From: Siphonodentalium dalli
Taxonomy: Eukaryota; Mollusca; Scaphopoda; Gadilida; Siphonodentaliidae
DNA length: 64,000 bases
Direction of reading: 5' to 3'
Assembly: GCA_032622095.1 (NCBI GenBank)
Contig: CP136064.1
Coordinates: 133,801,129 to 133,865,128, forward strand
Positions 43,449 to 57,200 of the stretch are shown piece after piece. The notes beneath the pieces were generated by a model. The model made no database searches. It saw only the letters and a program-made list of their open reading frames with translations, and was not told the DNA's origin. The stretch's first letter is position 1; every line of letters begins with the position of its first letter. A program made the translations under genes and the position numbers.

Positions 43449-45932
43449 TAACCACTATGCAGGGGCAGATTTCCAAATAAAATAACAAATATGCATGCAT
43501 GTTTATTTGGAACCCAAGAGTATGTTCCATAAGTCCGAAACAAGGCATACAGGTAAAGCAGCCAGGCATGGGATCCACTCTCATAAAATTAAAATTGCAA
43601 AATTCATGCCCATCAATCCACAACCCATCACACACTTCATGTCACTTTTCACAGGGATATGTTATTAGAAGCCATGTGTTTTGTACACTAATAATCATCA
43701 ATATTTATGAGCATTAGTCGTAAAAACAGAAATAAAAAATTTAGAAAACTTTTTCTCCAAATATCAATAAACACTTTAGGGTCGGCGGGTTATTTTTTAG
43801 GGTCGGTCGATGCACGGAAACAAAGCATCTTTATTTTCTGGCCTCATTCAACATTATTTCTTTCATTTGCATTTCGACCATATTTCTTTAAATTTTAAAG
43901 TGATGTGAAACACTCCAGAAGGGTGACCAAATAGAAATGGTGAAGAATCTTCCTCAAAGTACTTAGTTACATTTTACAAATATTATTTCCAAATTCACAA
44001 CACACACCGTCATTCTTATATATTATTGAAATGCAGTGACTTTCGTTGGCGGAATCATTTTTGTAAATTTATCGTTGATAGTTGCATCCCGAATCTAGAC
44101 ATAAATATTTACATTTGAGCGTAGTTCAGGCGATGTTTTCAATGGAGTGGTACGGTCGATTTGTTTCAGATTTTTGGCTCTGAGCCTCTGATAGTACAAT
44201 GCTACATTCTCCCAGTTGGCATGGTGCCTGAATACTAACTTACCAGTTTCACGTACCCGAACAAGTCCATAATATGTCTTTAATATGTTAACTTTATAAT
44301 GTTTAATAATAAAGGTTGTGTTAAACATGCTGCCTCATTACATTATTAACATTGGATTACCCGTATATTTCTGCCCGAGTCTCAATGATCTAGTCATTTG
44401 GACAGACATTTGTTTACTACAGTTCCTTATGCCAAATTTCTAATTTGTTTATGAATAGAACCTGGTGTGAAATTGTCTACAATGGAGGTTACGAGCAGTT
44501 TACCTCATCAAAATACAAACCATTAATAGAACCATGCATATATAGCATCAGTTCTGACCGTCGCTCGCAGACGAGTATGATTCGCCACACCGTAGCATTT
44601 CAACCAGGCTCTGCTCAATGCTCATAATTAATTTTGACCAAATGTATATTTGTTTTCAATATTTAATAATTTGTGCAATAATAGCAAATAAGTCTCAATA
44701 GAAATATGCATTTTTTCAAGACTGAGTTGACAATAATGAAATTGATCATCTGGACGATACAGACACCGTGAAATAACATCAACCGAAAGAACCAACAAAG
44801 AACATCAACATATTATAGTGAAAACGAAGGACTATTCACTATGGTTACACATCTTTATATGGTCTAACATGGTCACAATAGATATACAATAGACAGTAAG
44901 TCAACATGGCTGCTGGTTTGCTAGGATTCCGTTCTTGGTCTGAAGAGAGAGCCTTCTTCATCCGGGTAATCGAGAACATGACGTCACGATCGGTGCTCCG
45001 ATTCATACTTCGGCAATGTCCGGATATCAGCGATCACTACACTCCCCCAAGCTTTATAGAATACAGCCCTGGGTATGTTGGACCTCGCAGGGTGGATGGT
45101 GTGTAGGATCACAGGCCCTGAATCTGGATACCGATATGAGACACCGTCATATCCCTGGGTCAATGAGATGGATATTCGGCCTATAACCCCGCTAGCTGCC
45201 ATGTCAGAAGTGCTCTTTGGTAACGTGTCTCATCAGTGTGGTCTCTTGGTATATGGTATGATCTGTCCAGTATTGTTAATTAGTCAATGGCTGGTGAATG
45301 GCTCAATGGCAAACATCCGGATCAGAAACACATGCTGTTGGTGCCGTAAGTTCCATATTCGCCCAGATGTCTGGATATTCGCCCATTAACCTTGGCAACT
45401 GTTGGTGAGACTGGTGTCGACCATTTCGTAAAATAAATGAGGTATGTCACTTTATGACTCGCACAAATTTCCCTGAAGCTACACGACGTTTTATATATGC
45501 ATTTCACCGGGTTTCATATCATATCGACCTCAACATATCGCATATCGAAAATCAACACAACGCTTTATTGAAGCTAAATATATATGAACTAGCAAATGTC
45601 AAAACGTACGTGCAAACTTAACCGGGTTGTGTATTGATGCTTGTATGCACTGTTCTAGCATCATTTTCTGGACTGAACCATGAAGCATCAGAGCATTATC
45701 ACAAGATCTACCCAGTGCATTTGTTTAGGATATAAACAAGCCCTAAGCATTATCTTAGATCTACCTGATACATGTGCATGGTTCATGTATGACTTAATGA
45801 TATTATAAATCTAAACCATAATCATATCCAGTGATCGTGTCATTTTCTTTAATACATGTAGTTGTTGAATTATCTTGTATAGCAGTGGCAGGGTTGATTC
45901 AGTTGACGGCAACTATCATATTTTCCAAACCT
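43449..45932. other. Non-coding stretch
   Basis: No supported gene. Two overlapping open frames at 44906-45389 show no recognisable domain. The rest is AT-rich unique-looking DNA. Confidence 0.35.
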
Positions 45933-48317
45933 CTATGAGGCATTGGATACCACTGCAGAATTTGAGGGATGATTATTCCCACCAGGATCCCATGGCCACT
46001 GATCTCCACCCGGATCCCATGGCCACTGATCTGGGCCCTCTAATTCAGTCTGAGACCGTGTGCACCTCGGTTCGGCTGTTTGCAACTCATTTGAACGGTC
46101 CTCAGTCTGGCTCATGTTCGCTACAGCTTCTGTTGCAGTACCGGTATCTGGTTTGTCTGCAGATTTCGCCGCTCCGGCATCTTGAGCTTCTTGTCTGTGT
46201 GGTGACTCAGACGCCGACGCAGTATCATCCTGGGATACATGTATGTCGTCGGTGATCTGGACATCTATGTGCTGTTGAATACCGGTAGTTTTACCATCAG
46301 TGCTAACGATCTCTTCTGATGGAGACTGGTAGCCTGTATCATATGAACACGTGGTTGGCTGAGCATCTGATGATAGTGAGCTGTCCGGAAAATACGAACA
46401 TGACGGGCAGAGTCCACTGAATGATGAGTTACCATATTCCAATTGGGATATGGCAGATGCCATAGATGCTTGCGATACATCATTCACTTGAGTTGTGGTA
46501 CACTCTGGTATATCCCAATCCAGCATGAGACATATGCTATCTACCATGCTCAGATCAAGGGAAAATCTGTCGTCCCACTCGAGACTGATATCATGGACTG
46601 GCTCCTCGTCTTGTTCGTTGTCCATAAGTGTGTTGATAGCTGGCTCGTCAGGTTTATCATGCTGAATTGGATTTCTTGTGTAGAAGGTATACTCTTCTGG
46701 TGTTATTAGTTGCATGTCGTCTATTTCCGACTGCAAGTTCTTCAGAGAGTTGGAAAGACGATCCGCCTTCTCCACTATTCCCCCCAGTGATATAATCTGC
46801 TTCTGGTCAATGGAATGTGGTCGGTTATTTTCCTCAACATCAAATCTCATGACATAGTCATTTAACCCTGGTAATTTTTCAACCACTTGAGTCTTGGAGT
46901 CTTGGATGGAGGCTTTTCCCGATAGCTGATCTTCGGCGACCATTTTGACTGCCATCCTCTCTGGTAACACCTGTTCTGGGATTGGTTCGAGCATTGAACT
47001 GGATCCAGTGGAAAAACCGGCGCATCTTGTGAGCGCAGCAGTTGATTTCCTAACCGGGATGCGGTCAATCCTCTCTGGTAACACCTGTTCTGGGATTGGT
47101 TCGAGCATTGAACTGGATCCAGTGGAAAAACCGGCGCATCGTGTGAGCGCAGCAGTTGATTTCCTAACCGGGATGCGGTCATTGGGATAAAGGTCAGTCA
47201 CATTTACTCGGCCCATTTTGACTGCCATCTTCTCTGATAACTCATTTTCTGGGATTGGTTCGAGCATTGGACTGGATCCAGTGGAAAAACCGGCGCATCT
47301 TGTGAGCGCAGCAGTTGATTTCCTAACCGGGATGCGGTCATTGGGATAAAGGTCAGTCACATTTACTCGGCCCATTTTCTTTGAGAAATCAGCGTCCTTA
47401 TTGTATATAGCAGTCGTCGATTGAACCAATTCATCCTTCCGATTAACTATATAATTTCCAATCTGGCTGGCAAATTCGAGTAGTCGAGAATGAGATTTCT
47501 TCCGAGCTGCGCTTTCTTGGTCTCCACTCAACTCCCATCGCATTAATTTGCTTATCAGCTCGCTGAACGAGATATTTCCCCACTCATTCTTCGTCGTCCC
47601 CGGCTTGTACGCACAGCAGTTGAGAATCATATCGTCGCGTTTGTGCTTCTCTTCAGTCCTCATTTCCATCATATATTCCAATTCTCTCATTAGCGTCTCT
47701 AGATAGGACATGACCTTGATAGAAATAGGATGGTATTTCGGAAATTTCTTCAGTAAATCCACGCCTTGATGGAACACAAACTTCTGACCTTCCATCCACT
47801 GGGTCATTTCGTGTGCATCTTTCTCTAACCGAGATGAAATCCTATTCCAGACATAATGCTTGCCCGACTCAGGAGGATCGGTCCTCAGTTCGTGAGTTGT
47901 CTCAGCATGGTTTGACTGATCTTCTGGCTGCGGCATTTTAAAGCTAACAGCCTGTTGATTTGACTCAGTTGGATCGGGTATTTGTGTAGCCTTGGTCTGT
48001 TGAACTGGGTATGGCAAACCAGGTGGGTATGGCAAACCAGGTGGGCGTTGGTTATAATTGGTTGTTGGCCCATGATTTTGCACATATGGCTGAATTGGTG
48101 GCAGTTGTTGAGAAGCATGCGGCGGTCGATACATTGGTTGGACTGGGTATGGCAAACCAGGTGGGTAATTGTTATAATTGGTTGTTGGCCATTGATTTTG
48201 CACATATGGCTGGATTGGTGGCAGTTGTTGATAAACATACGGTTGATACACACTCGATCCATATTGAACCAAAGTTGGTGCACAATTGTATGAATTGATA
48301 TATCCAAAGCTTGCCAT
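45933..48317 (-). CDS. Uncharacterised repeat-rich protein, 794 aa
   Basis: An intact single-exon ORF, not recognised. Residues 31-60 and 71-106 are two copies of a Pro/Tyr/Gln-rich unit (QLPPIQPYVQN...PPGLPYP). Residues about 150-325 are charged, probably helical. Three copies of a unit starting DRIPVRKSTAALTRCAGF occur at about 327, 379 and 416, with an EPIPE spacer between them. Residues 500-790 are acidic and Ser/Thr-rich and end with two DQWPWDPGG units. No signal peptide, membrane segment or zinc knuckle is seen. The ATG has purine at -3 and G at +4. It could be an intronless host gene, a large exon, or a structural protein of an unrecognised element; the low-complexity N-terminus recalls element 1 gag, but there is no sequence match I can support. 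Confidence 0.65.
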   Translation of the reverse strand: MASFGYINSYNCAPTLVQYGSSVYQPYVYQQLPPIQPYVQNQWPTTNYNNYPPGLPYPVQPMYRPPHASQQLPPIQPYVQNHGPTTNYNQRPPGLPYPPGLPYPVQQTKATQIPDPTESNQQAVSFKMPQPEDQSNHAETTHELRTDPPESGKHYVWNRISSRLEKDAHEMTQWMEGQKFVFHQGVDLLKKFPKYHPISIKVMSYLETLMRELEYMMEMRTEEKHKRDDMILNCCAYKPGTTKNEWGNISFSELISKLMRWELSGDQESAARKKSHSRLLEFASQIGNYIVNRKDELVQSTTAIYNKDADFSKKMGRVNVTDLYPNDRIPVRKSTAALTRCAGFSTGSSPMLEPIPENELSEKMAVKMGRVNVTDLYPNDRIPVRKSTAALTRCAGFSTGSSSMLEPIPEQVLPERIDRIPVRKSTAALTRCAGFSTGSSSMLEPIPEQVLPERMAVKMVAEDQLSGKASIQDSKTQVVEKLPGLNDYVMRFDVEENNRPHSIDQKQIISLGGIVEKADRLSNSLKNLQSEIDDMQLITPEEYTFYTRNPIQHDKPDEPAINTLMDNEQDEEPVHDISLEWDDRFSLDLSMVDSICLMLDWDIPECTTTQVNDVSQASMASAISQLEYGNSSFSGLCPSCSYFPDSSLSSDAQPTTCSYDTGYQSPSEEIVSTDGKTTGIQQHIDVQITDDIHVSQDDTASASESPHRQEAQDAGAAKSADKPDTGTATEAVANMSQTEDRSNELQTAEPRCTRSQTELEGPDQWPWDPGGDQWPWDPGGNNHPSNSAVVSNAS
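46957..47350 (-). repeat. Coding tandem repeat in the 794-aa ORF
   Basis: Three DNA copies start (plus-strand order) near 46957, 47068 and 47228. Copies one and two are almost identical over about 110 bp; the third is diverged at one end. Unequal spacing (111 and 160 bp) shows one unit lost part of its spacer. Confidence 0.85.
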
Positions 48318-48367
48318 TTCTTGATCTTAATGTCTTGAGAAAGTTTGTCAAATTTGGTGAAGAATGA

Positions 48368-48844
48368 TTAAAGGTACTCAACCCGTAAAGAGGGTCCCCA
48401 TCTCAACAGATTCCAACAACAACAATCCGATCAGAGGGTCTTATATTACTATTTCTTTGGCTTTGGGGGTAAAAAATATTTGATTCGAGTCGAGGAACCC
48501 ATCAAACAAAGCTCAGAGTTATTAGATATTGATTTTTCAAATTTGTTATGTTCTCGAGATGAGTACCAATAACTGCCGTAATCTGCTCTGGATGTGTACC
48601 TCAAATCTATTCAAACAGACAAGGATGAATAACTCTAAAATCAAGTGGTAATTTTAACGCAATTTTGTCTGAGTTCTGGGCCAGATAGTATTCCCGATAA
48701 TGAAAAATAATAGATTTATAAAATCGATATCTAACAAATCTGAGCTTTGATGGGTGACTTCCTCGACTCGAATCAAATATTTTTGACCCCCGAAGCCATT
48801 GAAATAGTAATTGAGAGGAGTTTTATCGGGTTGAGTACCTTTAA
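48368..48844. mobile_element. 477-bp foldback element
   Basis: Inverted ends TTAAAGGTACTCAACCCG (18 bp) with long imperfect arms (for example TTTGATTCGAGTCGAGGAA and its inverse), flanked by ATGA at 48364-48367 and 48845-48848. It lies 51 bp upstream of the ATG of the 794-codon minus-strand ORF. Confidence 0.82.
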
Positions 48845-48848
48845 ATGA

Positions 48849-49228
48849 ACCCGCGTTTACCTAATAACTCAGGCATACAGATATCATTTTCATTCTGATT
48901 TGTCACTCGATATATTTTATACCTGATATATAAATCAAGCAGTTTCAAAGTGGCAAGTGTTCTATTCCTTCTAGTACCACTAAGAATTCAAATTATATAT
49001 ATGGTATCTTGATACATATAAATAGAAATACACAATCAAAAATGAATATCGCACAAAGCAATCTGAGTAGTTATGCGATCAATTTAACAACAATAATAAG
49101 TAGCAATGTCAGTATGAATGACTGAACCTAAACCTAGGTTCCAAAAATCATTCACAACAACATCATATCTATACGAAAAATGTCTACTCAAAATACTCAT
49201 GAAATATTCCACATTGAACGAAAAAATA
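48849..49228. other. Non-coding AT-rich stretch
   Basis: No supported feature. Confidence 0.35.
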
Positions 49229-49441
49229 TTACTTTATCTGATACCCACGAATAATTAATTCATTTATCAAAAATAAACACATACAAAATATTAATGACAA
49301 TACTTTATCTGATACACACAAATAATTAATTCATTTATCAAAAATAAACACATACAAAATATTAATGAAAATACTTTATCTGATACACACAAATAATTAA
49401 TTCATTTATGAAAAATAAACACATACAAAATATTAATGAAA
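49229..49441. repeat. 71-bp tandem repeat, three copies
   Basis: Three near-identical 71-bp units beginning ACTTTATCTGATAC at 49231, 49302 and 49373. AT-rich and non-coding. Confidence 0.9.
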
Positions 49442-49669
49442 AAATATGCATATATCAAAGATGTGTATCAGTTATTGGAGAATAAATCAGGGTCTCATAA
49501 GTTAATCAACTTATGCCGAGAAACTGATCACAGTGACATTAGAAATATAATAAATCAGTGTCTCAAAAGTAAATATACTCATATAGAGAAACTGATCATG
49601 AAAATATATAAATAAATGCAAAAATACAAAAACATATTAGCTTCTTGAAGTGTTTTGTTTTTCCACCAG

Positions 49670-50236
49670 AGAAGCTGACAAGAACACTGCGTACTGTATC
49701 AGAGTTCTGTGGTCTTGGATATACCGTCTGTACTGAATATTCTCTAGAAGGTTGAAGTATACTGATTTTTACCCTAGGCGCTATGTATTAGAATGGAGGG
49801 GTATTCCCTTGCTAATAGATAACCCGTGGGCAGGAATCAATTGGTCAAAATTCTCAGAAAATGAATCAATTGTGCAGACTGTTGATTGATTTGGTTGAAA
49901 ACTCAGTTGAATGGTTGATGAATAAAGCTGACTAGAAAATCTGTATTCTTTCCGAGTTCTGTGAACTGTAAACTATAATATTGTGTTTTCTCTTGATGTT
50001 GAATTATGCATGTACTGTGATATTCAGGTACCAGTTAATCAAAATGTGAATTGTTACCCATGGCATTATGTATTAGAAGGAAGGGGTGTTCCCTGGCTAA
50101 TAAATAAACCCTGGGCAGGAATCAATGTGATAAAAAATCACATAAATCAACCTGGCAGAATGTAGATTGATTTGGTTGTTCAATCGGTTGTTGATAAACA
50201 TATGGCAAAATGAGCTGCATTGTCATTGACATTTAT
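49670..50236. repeat. About 288-bp diverged tandem repeat
   Basis: Two diverged copies share TATGTATTAGAA, GGGTRTTCCC, GGGCAGGAATCAAT and TTGATTTGGTTG words at a spacing of about 288 bp (for example near 49780 and 50067). A partial third copy may start near 50208. Non-coding. Confidence 0.6.
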
Positions 50237-50403
50237 CTTGTAAATTATGAACAGTAAAGTTTATCTGACCGTGAATCTGGAGGAACTGGGCAATGAAGTT
50301 GTCGAATCCAATCTCCCCTGTCGTCAGAAACCGGATAGCTGTGGCGTTAGAAGTTCTTGCCCGGAAACTGTATTTCCCGGTGTTTACATGGGAGTGACTA
50401 AAA

Positions 50404-51282
50404 CGCAGAATGGGACGATGGGACGGGACGGTATGGGACGGCGCGGGACGGTATTGGGACGGTATTAGAAAACCGGCTGTTTATCAATAATACAGCGTGT
50501 AGCGGCATCAAAATGGTTATATATAGTCGGCATTAACATTGCGTACATGGAGCAACAATTTAATAGTCTCATTCGCCAACACAAAGCTCATATTATCGGC
50601 TAAAAATAGACACGACGGAAATAGGCGATTACGGTCAAACGCAGAACGAAAATGTAAACACCAAATCACCCCATGCATTCACATTTCCCCGTCCCGCGGC
50701 GATATTTTTGCATAAAATGTTAGATTAACATCTTCCCGACATCATTGTAGCATTTTAATGACCATAATCAAGATTAAAACATGTTTTTATTCGCTGATGG
50801 GACGGAACGGTATTAAAGCGCAGAACAACCGTAGGAAATTGCAGAACGAAAATGTAAACAAACACCAAATCACCCCATGCATTCATATTTCCCCGTCCCG
50901 CGGCGATATTTTTGCATAAAATGTTAGATTAACATCTTTTCGACATCACTGTAGCATTTTATTGACCATAATCAAGATGAAAACAACTTTTTTCGTCGAT
51001 GGGACGGAAGCGAAATTGCAGAACGAAAATGTAAACAAACACCAAATCACCCCATGCATTCACATTTCACCATCCCGCGGCGATATTTTTACATAAAATG
51101 TTAGATTAACATCTTCTCGACATCATTGTAACATTTTAATGACCATAATCAAGATGAAAACATGTTTTTTTTTCGCTGATGGGACGGAAGCGAAATTGCA
51201 GAACGGGATGGGACGGTATTAGATAGGATGGGACGGTATTAGAAAACGCAGAACAGCTAAGATAGACCCCTAAACTTGCCGT
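50404..51282. repeat. Degenerate edge of the satellite array
   Basis: Scrambled, diverged pieces of the 404-bp monomer (GGGACGG words, GTAAACAAACACC, CCCGTCCCGCGGCG) with irregular spacing, as expected at an array border. Confidence 0.8.
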
Positions 51283-54200
51283 TTAGCAATAATACAGCAT
51301 GTAGCAGCACCAAAATGGCTCTATATGGTCATCAGTGCAGCATTTTATTGGTGATCCCATTTTATTGACCATAATCAAGATGAAAACATGTTTTTTTTCG
51401 CTGATGGGACGGAAGCGAAATTGCAGAACGAAAATGTAAACAAACACCAAATCACCCCATGCATTCACATTTCCCCGTCCCGCGGCGATATTTTTACATA
51501 AAATGTTAGATTAACATCTTCTCGACATCATTGTAACATTTTATTGACCATAATCAAGATGAAAACATGTTTTTTTTCGCTGATGGGACGGAAGCGAAAT
51601 TGCAGAACGGGATGGGACGGTATTAGATAGGATGGGACGGTATTAGAAAACGCAGAACAGCTAAGATAGACCCCTAAACTTGTTGTTTAGCAATAATACA
51701 GCATGTAGCAGCACCAAAATGGCTCTATATGGTCATCAGTGCAGCATTTTATTGGTGATCCCATTTTATTGACCATAATCAAGATGAAAACATGTTTTTT
51801 TTCGCTGATGGGACGGAAGCGAAATTGCAGAACGAAAATGTAAACAAACACCAAATCACCCCATGCTTTCACATTTCCCCGTCCCGCGGCGATATTTGTA
51901 CATAAAATGTTAGATTAACATCTTCTCGACATCATTGTAACATTTTAATGACCATAATCAAGATGAAAACATGTTTTTTTCGCTGATGGGACGGAAGCGA
52001 AATTGCAGAACGGGATGGGACGGTATTAGATAGGATGGGACGGTATTAGAAAACGCAGAACAGCTAAGATAGACCCCTAAACTTGCTGTTTAGCAATAAT
52101 ACAGCATGTAGCAGCACCAAAATGGCTCTATATGGTCATCAGTGCAGCATTTTATTGGTGATCCCATTTTATTGACCATAATCAAGATGAAACATGTTTT
52201 TTTTCGCTGATGGGACGGAAGCGAAATTGCAGAACGAAAATGTAAACAAACACCAAATCACCCCATGCATTCACATTTCCCCGTCCCGCGGCGATATTTG
52301 TACATAAAATGTTAGATTAACATCTTCTCGACATCATTGTAACATTTTATTGACCATAATCAAGATGAAAACATGTTTTTTTTCGCTGATGGGACGGAAG
52401 CGAAATTGCAGAATGGGATGGGACGGTATTAGATAGGATGGGACGGTATTAGAAAACACAGAACAGCTAAGATAGACCCCTAAACTTGCTGTTTAGCAAT
52501 AATACAGCATGTAGCAGCACCAAAATGGCTCTATATGGTCATCAGTGCAGCATTTTATTGGTGATCCCATTTTATTGACCATAATCATGATGAAAACATG
52601 TTTTTTTTCGCTGATGGGACGGAAGCGAAATTGCAGAACGAAAATGTAAACAAACACCAAATCACCCCATGCATTCACATTTCCCCGTCCCGCGGCGATA
52701 TTTTTACATAAAATGTTAGATTAATATCTTCTCGACATCATTGTAACATTTTATTGACCATAATCAAGATGAAAACATGTTTTTTTTCGCTGATGGGACG
52801 GAAGCGAAATTGCAGAACGGGATGGGACGGTATTAGATAGGATGGGACGGTATTAGAAAACGCAGAACAGCTAAGATAGACCCCTAAACTTGCTGTTTAG
52901 CAATAATACAGCATGTAGCAGCACCAAAATGGCTCTATATGGTCATCAGTGCAGCATTTTATTGGTGATCCCATTTTATTGACCATAATCAAGATGAAAA
53001 CATGTTTTTTTTCGCTGATGGGACGGAAGCGAAATTGCAGAACGAAAATGTAAACAAACACCAAATCACCCCATGCATTCACATTTCCCCGTCCCGCGGC
53101 GATATTTTTACATAAAATGTTAGATTAATATCTTCTCGACATCATTGTAACATTTTATTGACCATAATCAAGATGAAAACATGATTTTTTTCGCTGATGG
53201 GACGGAAGCGAAATTGCAGAACGGGATGGGACGGTATTAGATAGGATGGGACGGTATTAGAAAACGCAGAACAGCTAAGATAGACCCCTAAACTTGCTGT
53301 TTAGCAATAATACAGCATGTAGCAGCACCAAAATGGCTCTATATGGTCATCAGTGCAGCATTTTATTGGTGATCCCATTTTATTGACCATAATCAAGATG
53401 AAAACAACTTTTTTCGTCAATGGGACGGAAGCGAAATTGCAGAACGAAAATGTAAACAAACACCAAATCACCCCATGCATTCACATTTCCCCGTCCCGCG
53501 GCGATATTTTTACATAAAATGTTAGATTAATATCTTCTCGACATCATTGTAACATTTTAATGACCATAATCAAGATGAAAACATGTTTTTTTTCGCTGAT
53601 GGGACGGAAGCGAAATTGCAGAACGGGATGGGACGGTATTAGATAGGATGGGACGGTATTAGAAAACGCAGAACAGCTAAGATAGACCCCTAAACTTGCT
53701 GTTTAGCAATAATACAGCATGTAGCAGCACCAAAATGGCTCTATATGGTCATCAGTGCAGCATTGTATTGGTGATCCCATTTTATTGACCATAATCAATA
53801 TGAAAACATGTTTTTTTTCGCTGATGGGACGGAAGCGAAATTGCAGAACGAAAATGTAAACAAACACCAAATCACCCCATGCATTCACATTTCTCCGTCC
53901 CGCGGCGATATTTGTACATAAAATGTTAGATTAACATCTTCTCGACATCATTGTAACATTTTATTGACCATAATCAAGATGAAAACATGTTTTTTTTCGC
54001 TGATGGGACGGAAGCGAAATTGCAGAATGGGATGGGACGGTATTAGATAGGATGGGACGGTATTAGAAAACACAGAACAGCTAAGATAGACCCCTAAACT
54101 TGCTGTTTAGCAATAATACAGCATGTAGCAGCACCAGAATGGCTCTATATGGTCATCAGTGCAGCATTTTATTGGTGATCCCATTTTATTGACCATAATC

Positions 54201-57200
54201 AAGATGAAAACATGTTTTTTTTCGCTGATGGGACGGAAGCGAAATTGCAGAACGAAAATGTAAACAAACACCAAATCACCCCATGCATTCACATTTCCCC
54301 GTCCCGCGGCGATATTTTTACATAAAATGTTAGATTAATATCTTCTCGACATCATTGTAACATTTTATTGACCATAATCAAGATGAAAACATGTTTTTTT
54401 TCGCTGATGGGACGGAAGCGAAATTGCAGAACGGGATGGGACGGTATTAGATAGGATGGGACGGTATTAGAAAACGCAGAACAGCTAAGATAGACCCCTA
54501 AACTTGCTGTTTAGCAATAATACAGCATGTAGCAGCACCAAAATGGCTCTATATGGTCATCAGTGCAGCATTTTATTGGTGATCCCATTTTATTGACCAT
54601 AATCAAGATGAAAACATGTTTTTTTTCGCTGATGGGACGGAAGCGAAATTGCAGAACGAAAATGTAAACAAACACCAAATCACCCCATGCATTCACATTT
54701 CCCCGTCCCGCGGCGATATTTTTACATAAAATGTTAGATTAATATCTTCTCGACATCATTGTAACATTTTAATGACCATAATCAAGATGAAAACATGTTT
54801 TTTTTCGCTGATGGGACGGAAGCGAAATTGCAGAACGGGATGGGACGGTATTAGATAGGATGGGACGGTATTAGAAAACACAGAACAGCTAAGATAGACC
54901 CCTAAACTTGCTGTTTAGCAATAATACAGCATGTAGCAGCACCAGAATGGCTCTATATGGTCATCAGTGCAGCATTTTATTGGTGATCCCATTTTATTGA
55001 CCATAATCAAGATGAAAACATGTTTTTTTTCGCTGATGGGACGGAAGCGAAATTGCAGAACGAAAATGTAAACAAACACCAAATCACCCCATGCATTCAC
55101 ATTTCCCCGTCCCGCGGCGATATTTTTACATAAAATGTTAGATTAATATCTTCTCGACATCATTGTAACATTTTATTGACCATAATCAAGATGAAAACAT
55201 GTTTTTTTTCGCTGATGGGACGGAAGCGAAATTGCAGAACGGGATGGGACGGTATTAGATAGGATGGGACGGTATTAGAAAACGCAGAACAGCTAAGATA
55301 GACCCCTAAACTTGCTGTTTAGCAATAATACAGCATGTAGCAGCACCAAAATGGCTCTATATGGTCATCAGTGCAGCATTTTATTGGTGATCCCATTTTA
55401 TTGACCATAATCAAGATGAAAACATGTTTTTTTTCGCTGATGGGACGGAAGCGAAATTGCAGAACGAAAATGTAAACAAACACCAAATCACCCCATGCAT
55501 TCACATTTCCCCGTCCCGCGGCGATATTTTTACATAAAATGTTAGATTAATATCTTCTCGACATCATTGTAACATTTTATTGACCATAATCAAGATGAAA
55601 ACATGATTTTTTTCGCTGATGGGACGGAAGCGAAATTGCAGAACGGGATGGGACGGTATTAGATAGGATGGGACGGTATTAGAAAACGCAGAACAGCTAA
55701 GATAGACCCCTAAACTTGCTGTTTAGCAATAATACAGCATGTAGCAGCACCAAAATGGCTCTATATGGTCATCAGTGCAGCATTTTATTGGTGATCCCAT
55801 TTTATTGACCATAATCAAGATGAAAACAACTTTTTTCGTCAATGGGACGGAAGCGAAATTGCAGAACGAAAATGTAAACAAACACCAAATCACCCCATGC
55901 ATTCACATTTCCCCGTCCCGCGGCGATATTTTTACATAAAATGTTAGATTAATATCTTCTCGACATCATTGTAACATTTTAATGACCATAATCAAGATGA
56001 AAACATGTTTTTTTTCGCTGATGGGACGGAAGCGAAATTGCAGAACGGGATGGGACGGTATTAGATAGGATGGGACGGTATTAGAAAACGCAGAACAGCT
56101 AAGATAGACCCCTAAACTTGCTGTTTAGCAATAATACAGCATGTAGCAGCACCAAAATGGCTCTATATGGTCACCAGTGCAGCATTGTATTGGTGATCCC
56201 ATTTTATTGACCATAATCAAGATGAAAACATGTTTTTTTTCGCTGATGGGACGGAAGCGAAATTGCAGAACGAAAATGTAAACAAACACCAAATCACCCC
56301 ATGCATTCACATTTCCCCGTCCCGCGGCGATATTTGTACGTAAAATGTTAGATTAACATCTTCTCGACATCATTGTAACATTTTATTGACCATAATCAAG
56401 ATGAAAACATGTTTTTTTTTCGCTGATGGGACGGAAGCGAAATTGCAGAATGGGATGGGACGGTATTAGATAGGATGGGACGGTATTAGAAAACACAGAA
56501 CAGCTAAGATAGACCCCTAAACTTGCTGTTTAGCAATAATACAGCATGTAGCAGCACCAAAATGGCTCTATATGGTCATCAGTGCAGCATTTTATTGGTG
56601 ATCCCATTTTATTGACCATAATCAAGATGAAAACATGTTTTTTTTCGCTGATGGGACGGAAGCGAAATTGCAGAACGAAAATGTAAACAAACACCAAATC
56701 ACCCCATGCATTCACATTTCCCCGTCCCGCGGCGATATTTTTACATAAAATGTTAGATTAATATCTTCTCGACATCATTGTAACATTTTATTGACCATAA
56801 TCAAGATGAAAACATGTTTTTTTTCGCTGATGGGACGGAAGCGAAATTGCAGAACGGGATGGGACGGTATTAGATAGGATGGGACGGTATTAGAAAACGC
56901 AGAACAGCTAAGATAGACCCCTAAACTTGCTGTTTAGCAATAATACAGCATGTAGCAGCACCAAAATGGCTCTATATGGTCACCAGTGCAGCATTGTATT
57001 GGTGATCCCATTTTATTGACCATAATCAAGATGAAAACATGTTTTTTTTCGCTGATGGGACGGAAGCGAAATTGCAGAACGAAAATGTAAACAAACACCA
57101 AATCACCCCATGCATTCACATTTCCCCGTCCCGCGGCGATATTTTTACATAAAATGTTAGATTAATATCTTCTCGACATCATTGTAACATTTTATTGACC

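Noticed and set aside
44906-45389. Two overlapping plus-strand ORFs (and one opposite), possible gene fragment
   Set aside because: Different frames, no domain recognised, no splice arrangement that I can support.
53590-53640. CENP-B box-like TTTCGCTGATGGGACGG word in the satellite
   Set aside because: The essential positions of the CENP-B box (A at position 10 and CGGG at 13-16) do not match in either orientation.
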